Below are positions 27,979-37,425 of a DNA stretch of 59,222 bases, one piece after another. How positions within the stretch are numbered: the first letter of the stretch is position 1; every line of letters begins with the position of its first letter. Position numbers and translations under genes: made by a program. The notes under the pieces are model-generated. The model worked only from the letters and a program-made list of their open reading frames with translations. It did not search any database and was not told the origin of the DNA. Source of the stretch: Lachnospiraceae bacterium. GTDB lineage: Bacteria; Bacillota; Clostridia; Lachnospirales; Lachnospiraceae. Location of the stretch: positions 1-59,222 of the forward strand of contig SVEB01000002.1 in the NCBI GenBank assembly GCA_015057635.1, written 5' to 3'.

Positions 27979-28674
27979 TTACGCCATGTAATCTCCATTG
28001 TAGCTTACTAACACTACATTATGAACGCCTGCTGTATCTGCTAACTGGTTTACAAATTCTGTCGTCATATCCTTTAGGCGAACTTCTAATGTAAGCTCAA
28101 CGCCATTTCTGGATACGGTCTTCGATTTTACAACATGCTTCTTAACAGATGCTTTCACTTTTTCTGTAATATTCTTTTCTGCTGCATCATTTTCACAGCT
28201 GATCACTAAAATGTATGGATTATCGCTTGTCTTGCGGTTTACAAATAAAATCATAATGATACCGATTAATAAAGAACCGAAGATTGCAAGCGGAATCATG
28301 CCTGCACCAAGTACGATACCGGATGCGATCGCCCAGAATAGGAATGCGATATCAAGAGGTTCCTTTACTGCTGCACGGAAACGTACAATAGATAATGCAC
28401 CAACCATACCAAGTGACAATACTACATTCGATGTAACTGCTAAGATTACGAATGTGGTGATTAAAGACATCGCCATTAAAGAGACGCCAAAACTTCTGGA
28501 ATACATAACACCATTGAATGTTTTCTTATATACATAGAAAATAAATAAGCCCAGTACAAACGCCAGCACTAATGCAATTACCGTATCCATTAAATTAAAA
28601 GATATAATGTTATCGGTAAAACTTGATTTAAAAATATCACTAAAACTTGTTGTAGTCGTTAAAAAGTTTAACAT
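27979..28674 (-). CDS. DUF4956 membrane protein
   Basis: A 231-residue protein with four hydrophobic helices in the first 150 residues. The conserved LGMVGALSIVRFRAAVKEPLD segment is typical of DUF4956. A soluble C-terminal domain of about 80 residues follows (YILVISCENDAAEKN...). DUF4956 genes are routinely found between VTC-domain and CotH genes, as here. Its role, perhaps in a membrane polyphosphate or phosphotransfer system, is not established. Confidence 0.85.
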   Translation of the reverse strand: MLNFLTTTTSFSDIFKSSFTDNIISFNLMDTVIALVLAFVLGLFIFYVYKKTFNGVMYSRSFGVSLMAMSLITTFVILAVTSNVVLSLGMVGALSIVRFRAAVKEPLDIAFLFWAIASGIVLGAGMIPLAIFGSLLIGIIMILFVNRKTSDNPYILVISCENDAAEKNITEKVKASVKKHVVKSKTVSRNGVELTLEVRLKDMTTEFVNQLADTAGVHNVVLVSYNGDYMA

Positions 28675-28698
28675 AATTTTCTTTCCTTCCTCTTTGTC

Positions 28699-29385
28699 TT
28701 ATCCAAATCTTCTGCATGTCGCATATTTTGAAAATGCCTGCCCAGACCGTTCATTTACCTGAATACACATGGAAATGATCTCTGGCAGAAACTCATCATA
28801 CTTTACTTCCATCAGCACGCCTTCTAACGTAGTGGCACGAATCTCCGGCACATCTGTGCGAAAGAAATCCTTGCTGTAAAGACCGCTTCGAATATTGGTA
28901 TCGAATGTGATGCGCACATTTCCTGTCTCGTATACAAATGGTTCTCTTGTATAATCCACAATGACACGTGGTCTTAACATCTGACTGCTCATCTTTGCAT
29001 ACAATTCTACCATCAGGGCATTCTTGCTGTCCTTTAAGAACTCATAATCGCCCGCAATAATGGATTCCACCTGTTCTTTTGTGATGGATGCGGACTGCTT
29101 ATTACAAAGCCCGTTGATCTTACTTTTTTTCTCCAGCTTAATCATCGATGGATCGTTATTGTAGTAACGGATTCGGAATTTATGCCGGATGTTCACGCCA
29201 TCTAGCTTCTCCCTGAGAGCCTTGTCATTGTAATTATCAAAATACAGGCTTCGTATTTGATAAAGACCGGTCTCTCCCACATTCGGGTCCCGTTTTGCAA
29301 CAGCCAACAGCCTGCTTTTTACCGCCATGAACTCACTGTATGTAATGTCATGCTTTGTCTCATGACGTAACACCAATTCTTTCAA
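28699..29385 (-). CDS. VTC-domain protein (polyphosphate polymerase-like)
   Basis: A 228-residue domain of the triphosphate-tunnel fold found in the polyphosphate polymerase subunit Vtc4. Basic and acidic tunnel residues occur in RHETKHDI, SLYFDN, FRIRYYN, KLEKKSK, RPRVIVDYTREPF and LMEVKYDEFLPE. The likely start is TTG at 29385, seven bases after AAGGAGG; a longer frame begins with another TTG upstream of that site. First gene of the VTC - DUF4956 - CotH operon. It may polymerise phosphate or bind a polyphosphate-like ligand. Confidence 0.85.
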   Translation of the reverse strand: MKELVLRHETKHDITYSEFMAVKSRLLAVAKRDPNVGETGLYQIRSLYFDNYNDKALREKLDGVNIRHKFRIRYYNNDPSMIKLEKKSKINGLCNKQSASITKEQVESIIAGDYEFLKDSKNALMVELYAKMSSQMLRPRVIVDYTREPFVYETGNVRITFDTNIRSGLYSKDFFRTDVPEIRATTLEGVLMEVKYDEFLPEIISMCIQVNERSGQAFSKYATCRRFG

Positions 29386-29528
29386 ACTGTTTCCTCCTTT
29401 TCTTTTTTTCAAGTACTTTCCAATACTATACGTAAATTCTGTGTAAAAGATATGTGGAATCTGTGTAAATATTGTGAAATTCAGTAATTTTTAGTATTTT
29501 ATTGCAATGGAATTTATAGACTTTTTAT

Positions 29529-29557
29529 TTGTTTAGATGGAAAAAATTCGCTATAAT
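29529..29557 (+). promoter_or_regulatory. Promoter of the HAD phosphatase gene
   Basis: TTGTTT, 17 bases, TATAAT, about 75 bases upstream of the start. Confidence 0.6.
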
Positions 29558-29629
29558 ATTGTCTAGATTGCCTGTTAATCCGGTCATACTATATACGACT
29601 GACGAAAGAATAAGGAAATGAGGTAACAT

Positions 29630-30346
29630 ATGAATACCATTTTATTCGATTTAGACGGGACTCTGCTCCCAATGGACCAGGAACACTTTGTAAACTTGTA
29701 TTTCAAGGCTCTGGCCTCTCATCTTGCCCCATCCGGCATTCCCATTCAAAACCTTATGGATGCCGTAAATGGCGGAATGAATGCAATGATTCAAAATGAT
29801 GGAGATAAGACAAATGAAGAACGCTTCTGGGATGCATTCTCTTCTGTTCTTGGAAACGACATAAGAAAAATGGAGCCGGACTTTATGAACTTCTATGAGA
29901 CTTCCTTCCATCAGGCTAAGGAATCCACCTGTGTTTCTCCTTATGCCAAAGATGCGATCTCCCTTTTGAAGCAGAAAGGCTATCATATCGTACTTGCCAC
30001 CAATCCTGTATTTCCTCCGATAGCGACCCACGGAAGGATCAGATGGGCTGGTCTTGATCCGGCTGATTTTGAACGGATCACCACCTATGATAACTCCTCC
30101 TACTGCAAACCAAACCTTGCCTATTATCGTGAGATCTTAACTGTAATCGGAAAACGTCCGGACGAGTGCATGATGGTCGGAAATGATGTAGAAGAAGATA
30201 TGGTTGCAGGAAACTTAGGATTATCTACCTTCCTAATCACAGACTGCATGATCAATCGCAAGAATCTCTCCTTTGACAAAATCCGTCACGGAGATTTCAA
30301 AGCATTCTATGACTTTGTAGCACAACTTCCTGACGCCGAGGAATAA
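29630..30346 (+). CDS. HAD-family hydrolase
   Basis: A 238-residue haloacid-dehalogenase phosphatase. Motif I is DLDGTLLP (residues 7-14), the loop ATNPVFP marks motif II, the Lys is in YCKPNLAYY and motif IV is VGNDVEEDMVAGN. A helical cap lies at about residues 15-90, the class I arrangement. GAGGTAAC precedes the ATG. Monocistronic, with a strong shared terminator. Substrate unknown. Confidence 0.9.
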   Translation: MNTILFDLDGTLLPMDQEHFVNLYFKALASHLAPSGIPIQNLMDAVNGGMNAMIQNDGDKTNEERFWDAFSSVLGNDIRKMEPDFMNFYETSFHQAKESTCVSPYAKDAISLLKQKGYHIVLATNPVFPPIATHGRIRWAGLDPADFERITTYDNSSYCKPNLAYYREILTVIGKRPDECMMVGNDVEEDMVAGNLGLSTFLITDCMINRKNLSFDKIRHGDFKAFYDFVAQLPDAEE

Positions 30347-30393
30347 AAAGAAGAGGCTGTCACACTCTCTTTGTGTGACAGCCTCTTCTTTTT
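30345..30393. terminator. Bidirectional terminator between HAD and SH3 genes
   Basis: A perfect 21-bp stem (AAAAAGAAGAGGCTGTCACAC and its complement) with an eight-base loop. It overlaps the stop codon of the convergent SH3 gene. Confidence 0.9.
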
Positions 30394-31849
30394 ATTTGTC
30401 TTCTTCCTTTTTAGGGATAACAAACATTTTCTTTGCTACTAAAGAATCTTTATTAAAGTAACGGACATCGGAACCAAAACGAATCTCAATTAACTTAATA
30501 TCGGAATTATCATCCACTTCGCCATATCCGAAGAAACGGTGAATGACTACATCGTGTTCCTTCAGTTCATCTACCATTCTGCGAAGCTCCTGCTTATCCT
30601 GTGTCTGCTTCTCGTATTCACGAATGAAATCTTTCTCATCAAACTGCGGTCTTGTATCCCGTTTTCTTAAGCTTTCCGCCCATTTCCGTTCGTAGGTTTC
30701 ATTCTGTACTTTTGGTTCTTCTTTCGGTGTGTCTTCCTGTGGCTTGCTGATTGGCTTCACTTCACGTTCGGATAATACCGTACTTGTACGCTCTCTCTTC
30801 ATAACCGCAATGCCAGGGCCTTTCACCGTTTTTGCAGCTTCTAATGTTGCTTCTGCTTTACCTTGGGCTTCCTGCTTCACTGCCTTCTTATCTTCCGCTT
30901 CTTTCTTTCCAGCAGTGCTCTTGTTTGCACTAGACGCATTTCCAGCATTTTCTTTCATGAATTGATCTTTTCTACTCTGATCTGCCTGCTGCTTTTCTTC
31001 CTTTGCCGAGTCAGAAGCCTTATCCGTTTTAGAAGTCTTGTCAGGTTTATAAGATGGTACCGGACGTTTCTTCTTCTCCGGCTTAAAATCATCGTTGTTT
31101 TTCTGATACCACATATAGCATCCAACAATCACAGCAACACTTCCGATTCCTGCAAGAACAAGGAAGATGGCCTTCTTGTTAATTCTGCTGCCTGTTTCTT
31201 CTTTCGGAGCCGCCTCTGTCTGTTCATCCTTACTTGGCTCTTCCGGCACAACCGTCACTTCAGGTGTCGGCGTTGCTGTCGGGATTGGAGTCGCCGTCGG
31301 AATCGGGGTTGGAAGAGGTGTTGGTGTAATCACGCCTCCTGTCTTCTCAATAAAATTACCCGAAGAAAAACCGGTCATTTCCTCTCCATCCATTGTAAAA
31401 CGAATTTCATACCAAGTGGTAGATCCTACTGTTGTCTCTGATAAAATCAAAACTTCCTGCCCTTTTGATAATGCAACTTTTTTTCCGTTATGTATCACAT
31501 TATCGTAATTAGGTCCTGCATTCTCTCTTACATTCACATCCGAAACAACCACTGCTTCATAGTAAGTAAAATCTACAGCTTCCTCCTCCGTGTGATTCTC
31601 GGCCTGTCCGTTTGTCTGATCTGTATCGGTTACTTCGCCTGTTATCTGATCTGTTCCTGATTCTGTACCCTGTGCTGCATCCTGATCTATATTCTGTTCT
31701 GTATTAAGCCCTGCTGCAGGTGTCACATTCTGGCTTGCTTCCTGTGCTGATACTGTCACTCCCTGTACAAATAACGCTCCAGAAAAAATAATGCCCATGA
31801 TTAAGCGTCTCATCTTGTCCCTATACGCTCTCTTACTGTCACGTTTCAT
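30392..31849 (-). CDS. SH3-domain membrane protein with cytosolic Tudor-like tail
   Basis: A 485-residue single-pass protein. An N-terminal signal/anchor (about residues 14-36) precedes an acidic Gln/Thr-rich linker, then a bacterial SH3 domain (YYEAVVVSDVNVRENAGPNY, about 95-165). A Pro/Thr spacer (TPTPLPTPIPT...) leads to a transmembrane helix (AIFLVLAGIGSVAVIVGCYMW) and a long Lys/Glu-rich inner segment. The final 50 residues (DVVIHRFFGYGEV...IEIRFGSDVRYFNKDSLV) resemble the small Tudor-like domain at the C-terminus of PcrA/UvrD helicases. Start at 31849 from GAGGAAAG. Confidence 0.7.
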   Translation of the reverse strand: MKRDSKRAYRDKMRRLIMGIIFSGALFVQGVTVSAQEASQNVTPAAGLNTEQNIDQDAAQGTESGTDQITGEVTDTDQTNGQAENHTEEEAVDFTYYEAVVVSDVNVRENAGPNYDNVIHNGKKVALSKGQEVLILSETTVGSTTWYEIRFTMDGEEMTGFSSGNFIEKTGGVITPTPLPTPIPTATPIPTATPTPEVTVVPEEPSKDEQTEAAPKEETGSRINKKAIFLVLAGIGSVAVIVGCYMWYQKNNDDFKPEKKKRPVPSYKPDKTSKTDKASDSAKEEKQQADQSRKDQFMKENAGNASSANKSTAGKKEAEDKKAVKQEAQGKAEATLEAAKTVKGPGIAVMKRERTSTVLSEREVKPISKPQEDTPKEEPKVQNETYERKWAESLRKRDTRPQFDEKDFIREYEKQTQDKQELRRMVDELKEHDVVIHRFFGYGEVDDNSDIKLIEIRFGSDVRYFNKDSLVAKKMFVIPKKEEDK

Positions 31850-31995
31850 GTCTTTCCTCACTTTCCCTCTATAACAAAGTGGCTTCGCCACTGTAGTCTC
31901 TGCATATCTTCTCTTCTCAAAGCGATATCAATTTGTCGCGCCCAAACGCATGCTTTATTTTATCCCTTGGAGAGTTTTGTCTGCTTTTTAACTAC

Positions 31996-32024
31996 ATTCT
32001 AACAGTGCTCCTACATTATGTCAA
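31996..32024 (-). promoter_or_regulatory. Promoter of the SH3 membrane protein gene
   Basis: Reverse-strand TTGACA, 17 bases, TAGAAT, about 150 bases before the start. The rest of the gap 31850-32176 is T-rich with no further feature seen. Confidence 0.7.
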
Positions 32025-32176
32025 AATATTTCTCAGAAATGCATCACATTTCCTGATGTTTTTCCTGTCCTTTCTACCTTATCTCTTATTATTCTATTTT
32101 CTCTTCTGTTATTCCCCTATCATTATTTACTTTTTTTCTTCCAATATAACTACATTTTTTTAGATTTATAAAAGTT

Positions 32177-33487
32177 TTATGATTCTTTTGCTGCACCTGC
32201 CATATATACAATAAATTGGGATGCGGTTCTTCCTGATAATCCGCCATGGCTTAACTCCCATGCATTTGCTTTCTGTAGCAGCACTTCTTCCGTCAGGCCG
32301 AAATTCTCATATTTCTTAGCAAGGGTCTTTACGATCTCAAAATATTCCTTCTGTGTCGGCGCAGAATAATTGATGGAAATACCGAATCTGGCAACAAGAG
32401 ATAATTTCTCCTGCATCGTATCCGAACGGTGCAGTTCATCCTTTGACATATCGCTTCTGTCAGACCAGGTCTCCCGGATCAGATGTCTTCGGTTTGACGT
32501 AGCATAAATGAGCACATTATCCGGCCTTGTCTCAAGTCCGCCTTCAATCACCGCCTTTAGATATTTATATTCAATCTCAAACTCCTCAAAAGACAGATCA
32601 TCCATATAAATAATAAACTTATAGTTGCGGTTCTTCACCTGGGAAATAATTTCGGACAGATCCTCAAACTGGTGCTTATATATCTCAATCATGCGAAGTC
32701 CCTGCGGATAGTATTCATTTAAAATAGCCTTTACACTTGTGGACTTTCCGGTTCCGGAATCTCCAAATAAAAGCACATTATTCGCCTTCTTGCCCTCTAC
32801 AAATGCCTTCGTATTATCAATCAGTTTTTGCTTCTGGATCTCATATCCGACAAGATCGGAAAGCATCACATCCTCCGTATTCGTGATCGGTTCTAAAACT
32901 GCCTTTCCTGCTTCTTTCTTTACACGGAATGCCTTATTAAGGCCAAGCTTTCCTACTCCGTATTTTGCATAAAAATCAGTCACAATATGAAGAATCTCTT
33001 CCTCATCCTTAGCCTCATTTATTTTTCTGCTTAACTTTCTCACCTGTTCACTGACACTCTTATTATACCGCTTCCCACTCTTTTCAATCGCCTGATAATG
33101 GGTAATCACACGAAAGCAGTCAATGCCAAGCTCCTCTTCAAGCAAAGTAAAATCATAGTCAAACAATTCTTTAAAAATATGAAAATCGCCCTTTGCAAAT
33201 GCATTTACCGAACCATCCCGCATTCCTTCCTTCTCGCATGTCATCGAAAAAGGCGTTTCCGTCGATGCAATTAAGAATGCCAGATAATTCTGCCACAGAT
33301 TCTCATCAAATCCATACTCCGTCGCCACATTCAAAAGCTTATGTACCTGTTCATAAATCAAAGAAATTGTCTCTTCTGGCCCTGTTATCTTTTTCTCATA
33401 CTGTCTGATGATCTCTGCTAATGAAACCAGTATGCTGTCCTTTCCGATATTTCGATAGATCACTAATTTTGAGATTAAATTATACAT
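32177..33487 (-). CDS. DUF815 AAA+ ATPase
   Basis: A 436-residue protein. The N-terminal half is helical; the C-terminal half is a DUF815-type AAA+ domain with Walker [11 protein letters not shown] near residue 245 and Walker [13 protein letters not shown]. Sensor-type residues are in [18 protein letters not shown]. No signal peptide. Members are widespread and poorly characterised. It stands alone here, between the SH3 gene and argS. Confidence 0.85.
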   Translation of the reverse strand: MYNLISKLVIYRNIGKDSILVSLAEIIRQYEKKITGPEETISLIYEQVHKLLNVATEYGFDENLWQNYLAFLIASTETPFSMTCEKEGMRDGSVNAFAKGDFHIFKELFDYDFTLLEEELGIDCFRVITHYQAIEKSGKRYNKSVSEQVRKLSRKINEAKDEEEILHIVTDFYAKYGVGKLGLNKAFRVKKEAGKAVLEPITNTEDVMLSDLVGYEIQKQKLIDNTKAFVEGKKANNVLLFGDSGTGKSTSVKAILNEYYPQGLRMIEIYKHQFEDLSEIISQVKNRNYKFIIYMDDLSFEEFEIEYKYLKAVIEGGLETRPDNVLIYATSNRRHLIRETWSDRSDMSKDELHRSDTMQEKLSLVARFGISINYSAPTQKEYFEIVKTLAKKYENFGLTEEVLLQKANAWELSHGGLSGRTASQFIVYMAGAAKES

Positions 33488-33604
33488 ATGTATGCTCCTT
33501 TATCCAAAGCTTATTCTATGAGAATCTTCCAGCCGCTATCCAATCCTCTCTTTAACAGAAGATTCATCCACAACTAAATATTTTTTAGAGAACATTTCAT
33601 GAAC

Positions 33605-33667
33605 TAAAAAAAGTCCCATTTTCAGCATCAGACAGAGTGATTCTGTCTGATAAGCAAAAAATGGGAC
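33605..33667 (-). terminator. Terminator of argS with the family A apex
   Basis: On the reverse strand the stem GTCCCATTTT with AAAATGGGAC is capped by ATCAGACAG-N7-CTGTCTGAT and followed by seven T. The apex is the one shared by the long family A palindromes. This copy looks like the bare core without the outer arms. It starts 17 bases after the argS stop. Confidence 0.88.
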
Positions 33668-33684
33668 GCTTCTTTACATCTATA

Positions 33685-35472
33685 TTACATTCTGTCTGGT
33701 GCTTCGAATGCAAGAAGATCGATGCAGCATTCTAACAGTCTTAGAACAAGAACGATTAATGCGATCCATTCTGCCTGTTTTGTCTTATCTTCTTCTGCAA
33801 TAATTTTATTTTCATGGTAGAAACCATTGAAAGCATTCGCTAAATCATAAATGTAAGCACATACTTTATGAGGTGCGTTTTCTTTCGCTGCGGTGTCAAT
33901 CATATCATTGAACTTCGCTGCGATTAACATAAGATCCACTTCGGATTTGCCGCGTTCTCTTGCTTCGCCCATAGAGATCTTAACATCAGAAGTTACATCC
34001 TTGCCTGTTACATCTTTGTATTTTGCAAGGATAGATTTAATACGAACCATAGTGTAAAGGATATATGGGCCAGTATCTCCTTCAAAAGAAGTAAATCTGT
34101 CAACATCGAATACATAATCCTTCGCTGCCTGATTGGATAAATCGCCATACTTTAATGCTGCAAGACCAACAGTCTTTGCAATGCTTCTAGCTTCGCTTTC
34201 ATCCATCTCACGGTTGGACATGATTTTCTTATAAACTTCTTCATTGATGCTGGAGATCAGGTTTTCAAGACGCATAACACCGCCATCTCTTGTCTTAAAT
34301 GGCTTGCCGTCTTTTCCGTTCATTGTACCGAAGCCTAAGAAAGTAAGCTTTGTTGTATCTGGAACGATCTTAGTCTTTCTAGCACAACGGAACACTGTTT
34401 CAAAATATAATTCCTGACGTTTATCTACTACATAGATAATAGAATCCGGATTGAATAACTTCATACGTTCAATTAAAGTCGCAAGGTCAGTTGTATTATA
34501 AAGAGTACCGCCGTCTGACTTTAAGATCATACAAGGAGGCATTTCCTTCGTATCGGTTTCTTCCTTAACATCAACAACAAGAGCGCCTTCACTGATTCTA
34601 GCATAGCCGTTCTTCTTCATATCCTCAACCATCGCTGGTACGTAAGGCTGAGCATCGCTTTCCTTCTTCCATAAGTCGAAGTGAACATTTAAATTATCAT
34701 AGTTCTTCTTAAGGTCAGTCACAGAAACATTTAAGATATGGTTCCAGAGAGCGGTATAGCCTTTATTCTTACCAGACTGTAAAATAACAGTTGCCTGTCT
34801 AGCTTCTTCCTTAAATTCCGGATGTTCCTTGCTGTAAGCATTCGCATAAGGATAGATTTCTTCCAGTTCTGCAATTGTAAATGGAGCCTCTGTTGGGTAT
34901 TCCCCTTCAAAGCTTTCATCAAAATAGCAAAGTTCCGGTTTTCTCTTCTTTAACTCTGTAATGATAAGACCCATCTGAAGTCCCCAGTCACCAAGGTGAG
35001 CATCACCGATCACGTTATGACCAGCAAAACGAGCGATACGTTTCACGCTTTCCCCGATAATGGCTGGACGAAGATGACCAACATGAAGTGGCTTCGCGAC
35101 GTTCGGTCCGCCGTAATCTACAACAATAGTAAGAGGATTTTCCGGAAGATCGCATCCAAAACGATCATCCTGTGCCATCTTAGACAGATAATCCACTAAA
35201 AATTCCGATTTCACCGTAATATTAATAAAACCTGGCATGATCGCTGTAATTTCCGCGAACATCTCATTATCCTTACATTTCTCCAGTACCTCATTTGCAA
35301 TCATGATCGGAGCCTTTTTATACTGCTTCGCTGCCGCTAACGCTCCGTTACACTGATACTGACATAAGTCAGGACGATTAGAGACGGTAACCATTCCAAA
35401 TTTATTATCATAGCCACATTCAACAAATGCGCTGGTCATAATTTCGGTAATCTGATCAATTACTTTCTTCAT
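33685..35472 (-). CDS. argS: Arginyl-tRNA synthetase
   Basis: A 595-residue class I aminoacyl-tRNA synthetase charging tRNA-Arg. The HIGH-type signature is KPLHVGHLRPAIIGE at about residues 125-140. An N-terminal Arg-tRNA-binding domain precedes it and the C-terminal DALR anticodon-binding domain ends near ECCIDLLAFEAPDRM. The usual KMSKS is replaced by a FKTRDGG-type loop, normal in ArgRS. The ATG at 35472 has GGAGGG; an in-frame upstream TTG is ignored. Confidence 0.96.
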   Translation of the reverse strand: MKKVIDQITEIMTSAFVECGYDNKFGMVTVSNRPDLCQYQCNGALAAAKQYKKAPIMIANEVLEKCKDNEMFAEITAIMPGFINITVKSEFLVDYLSKMAQDDRFGCDLPENPLTIVVDYGGPNVAKPLHVGHLRPAIIGESVKRIARFAGHNVIGDAHLGDWGLQMGLIITELKKRKPELCYFDESFEGEYPTEAPFTIAELEEIYPYANAYSKEHPEFKEEARQATVILQSGKNKGYTALWNHILNVSVTDLKKNYDNLNVHFDLWKKESDAQPYVPAMVEDMKKNGYARISEGALVVDVKEETDTKEMPPCMILKSDGGTLYNTTDLATLIERMKLFNPDSIIYVVDKRQELYFETVFRCARKTKIVPDTTKLTFLGFGTMNGKDGKPFKTRDGGVMRLENLISSINEEVYKKIMSNREMDESEARSIAKTVGLAALKYGDLSNQAAKDYVFDVDRFTSFEGDTGPYILYTMVRIKSILAKYKDVTGKDVTSDVKISMGEARERGKSEVDLMLIAAKFNDMIDTAAKENAPHKVCAYIYDLANAFNGFYHENKIIAEEDKTKQAEWIALIVLVLRLLECCIDLLAFEAPDRM

Positions 35473-35515
35473 AAATCCCTCCAAATAAACTGTTCTGTTT
35501 TTCTACATAAAACAT

Positions 35516-35544
35516 ACTTTACCACAATAGTCTGCCCTTGTAAA
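35516..35544 (-). promoter_or_regulatory. Promoter of argS
   Basis: Reverse-strand TTTACA, 17 bases, TAAAGT, about 45 bases before the start. The stretch 35545-35930 upstream is pyrimidine-rich low-complexity sequence with no gene seen. Confidence 0.55.
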
Positions 35545-35931
35545 TGTCTCTTACCCAATATTATAACCCATTTTTTCATCCTCCCCTCCTCCCTTTCCAT
35601 TCCAAAACGCGCTCTGCAGGCCACTATCTTTCGTTTTATGGAAACTTTCTTTATCCCTATTTTTCACCCAGACTACCGTTTTTGCAGAAGTTTTTTCTCC
35701 CTAATAGCACGTTCCTTCTTCTCCTATTCCGTCTCATCGTATTCCATCACTTCATATTATTTTTTTATATTTACTCTCCTCATCTCATCTCTTCCATTTC
35801 CTTTTCTTTCCTTTTTCCTTCCTTTTTCTTTCCTCGCCATCTCACCACCAACCTTCTCCCCGGAAGCTCGCTCCCTCCTTTCATCCGCTCCGCTCTTCCT
35901 GCGAGCCTTCCGCCTCCCTCCCATCCGTCTC

Positions 35932-35968
35932 ATCGCATTGCGTTTCGCCTTTTGAAACGCAATGCGAT
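35932..35968. repeat. Perfect hairpin adjoining palindrome A2
   Basis: A perfect 15-bp stem (ATCGCATTGCGTTTC with GAAACGCAATGCGAT) with a seven-base loop. Its end touches the left arm of the long palindrome at 35966. Confidence 0.85.
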
Positions 35969-36324
35969 ATCTTAAGAAAGTCCCGGGTGGCATGTGCCAA
36001 GCGTCCTGCTTTTTGCGGGGCGTGCGGTGGGATGTGCAGCGAAGTTGTCACTGCCAGCCGGAAGATGACGGGGCTATATTTTTCCGGGTGTACGGCATCA
36101 AGGCGAACAAAAGGGGGTGTTAGTCTTCGAATAGCAGACAGCGTTTTCCTGTCTGATAGTCGAAGACTAACACCCCCTTTTGTCCGAGCTTGTGACGAAC
36201 ACCGGAAAATATATAGCCCCGTCATCTTCCGGCCGGCAGTGGCAGCTTCGCTGCACATCCCGCCGCACGCCCCGCAAAAAGCAGGACGCTTGGCGCATGC
36301 CACCCGGGACTTTCTTAAGATACC
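35966..36324 (+). repeat. Long palindromic element, family A copy 2
   Basis: The longest copy, about 355 bases with roughly 125-bp outer arms, GC-rich. The apex is CAGACAG-N7-CTGTCTG (36134-36154), the inner stem is bounded by CAAAAG and CTTTTG, and the outer stem starts TATCTTAAGAAAGTCCCGGG. The internal loop differs from the other copies (GGCATCAAGGCGAAC; CCGAGCTTGTGACGAAC). Arm differences are mainly T-for-C changes that keep plus-strand U-G pairs. The right arm ends eight bases from the pspC stop codon. Confidence 0.9.
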
Positions 36325-36332
36325 CTCAAGAC

Positions 36333-36509
36333 TTAATCCGGCATCACAAGTGCTGCCACGATGTAAGCGAGGATTCCGGCGCCTGTGAAGGCGAAGAGAA
36401 CCCAGAGGAGGCGAACCACGGTTGGGTCAATATTAATGTATTCGGCGATCCCTCCGCATACGCCACAAACTTTTCTGTCCACATGAGATTTGTATAATTT
36501 TTTCTGCAT
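36333..36509 (-). CDS. pspC: PspC-domain small membrane protein
   Basis: A 58-residue protein, too short for most gene callers: MQKKLYKSHVDRKVCGVCGG and then IAEYINIDPTVVRLLW followed by a hydrophobic helix ending VMPD. This is the minimal PspC domain: a short amphipathic start, CGVCGGIAEY, and one membrane pass. AGGAAGG lies before the ATG. It follows the DUF4097 gene by 43 bases and is probably the last gene of the PadR - HAAS - DUF4097 operon, consistent with envelope-stress sensing. Confidence 0.9.
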   Translation of the reverse strand: MQKKLYKSHVDRKVCGVCGGIAEYINIDPTVVRLLWVLFAFTGAGILAYIVAALVMPD

Positions 36510-36552
36510 AATAATCCTTCCTTTCTATATATAAGAAATATTGTTTCCATTT

Positions 36553-37425
36553 CTATCGGATCGACACTCTAACTTCGCCGATTCCGCATTCCAGTACCAT
36601 GGATGGTCCATCTGCACCGCCTCTGTAATAATTTCTTGCAATGCCGCCATATGATCTGTCATTAATTGTTACGGCTCCGATGGAACAATCTGCATTGAAA
36701 TTGTAATCTTTTACATCTCCGTCAAGCTTTAAATAAACCTGCCCGATTCCTGCATTTGCATATGTGTCGCCTGTTATCACACCTTCCAGATAAATACTTC
36801 CCATTCCTGACTCTAAGTTCGTATCCTTACTGGAAAATTCGGTGATCTCCACCTGTCCTGCTCCGAGTTCAATTTTTATCTCATCGCTCACGGTAAGTCT
36901 CTCACCATTTAGCTCACCGTTTGACAATTCCAACTCCGCATTCTTTGCGGTAATTCCATTAATCGTAACGACACCCGCACTAACATCCACGTTAAAGTCT
37001 TCCAGTTCATAATCAGCCGGCACTGTAACAATCACTTCCGGTGTGGCATCTCCATTATAACCGATTCCAAACACGCCGTACATAACCGGAACCTTAATTC
37101 CAAAAAAATTTGCCAGATATTTATCATCATCTGTATTATACACATACCAGGTGCCATTCCTTACTTCACTGACAAACCCGTCTTCCTCCATCCGGTTAAT
37201 CGATACATGGAACTTATCTCCTTCCACGATTTTTACCTTTCCGGCAGCCACTGAGATATCAAGGGATTTTACTTTATCCGTAATATCTTCTTCCATTGAA
37301 TAGTGATTATCTGCAGATGCTCTAAGAACTCTCGTTCCACCTGCCGCAAATGTAACAATTACGATAATCATACCGATTCCTATACAGGCAGCTGCGACTC
37401 CAGCTACTCTTCTTAATCCTCTCAT
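36553..37425 (-). CDS. DUF4097-type beta-repeat envelope protein
   Basis: A 290-residue protein with one N-terminal membrane helix (about residues 9-30), then a large beta-helix-like domain of repeating GxVxI-type strands (VDVSAGVVTINGI, IELGAGQVEITEF, LESGMGSIYLEGV, NAGIGQVYLKL, CSIGAVTIND, CGIGEVRVSI). This is the DUF4097 fold often linked to HAAS and PadR genes. It overlaps the HAAS gene by four bases (ATGA), so translation is coupled. Confidence 0.85.
   Translation of the reverse strand: MRGLRRVAGVAAACIGIGMIIVIVTFAAGGTRVLRASADNHYSMEEDITDKVKSLDISVAAGKVKIVEGDKFHVSINRMEEDGFVSEVRNGTWYVYNTDDDKYLANFFGIKVPVMYGVFGIGYNGDATPEVIVTVPADYELEDFNVDVSAGVVTINGITAKNAELELSNGELNGERLTVSDEIKIELGAGQVEITEFSSKDTNLESGMGSIYLEGVITGDTYANAGIGQVYLKLDGDVKDYNFNADCSIGAVTINDRSYGGIARNYYRGGADGPSMVLECGIGEVRVSIR

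Noticed and set aside
35881..36497. Open frames of 105-140 codons over palindrome A2
   Set aside because: Same artefact: both strands give nearly the same peptide (MACAKRPAFCGACGGM), and no family resemblance or start signal is seen.
36344..36550. 68-codon frame overlapping the pspC gene
   Set aside because: The pspC frame on the same strand has the domain signature and ribosome site; the longer frame has neither.
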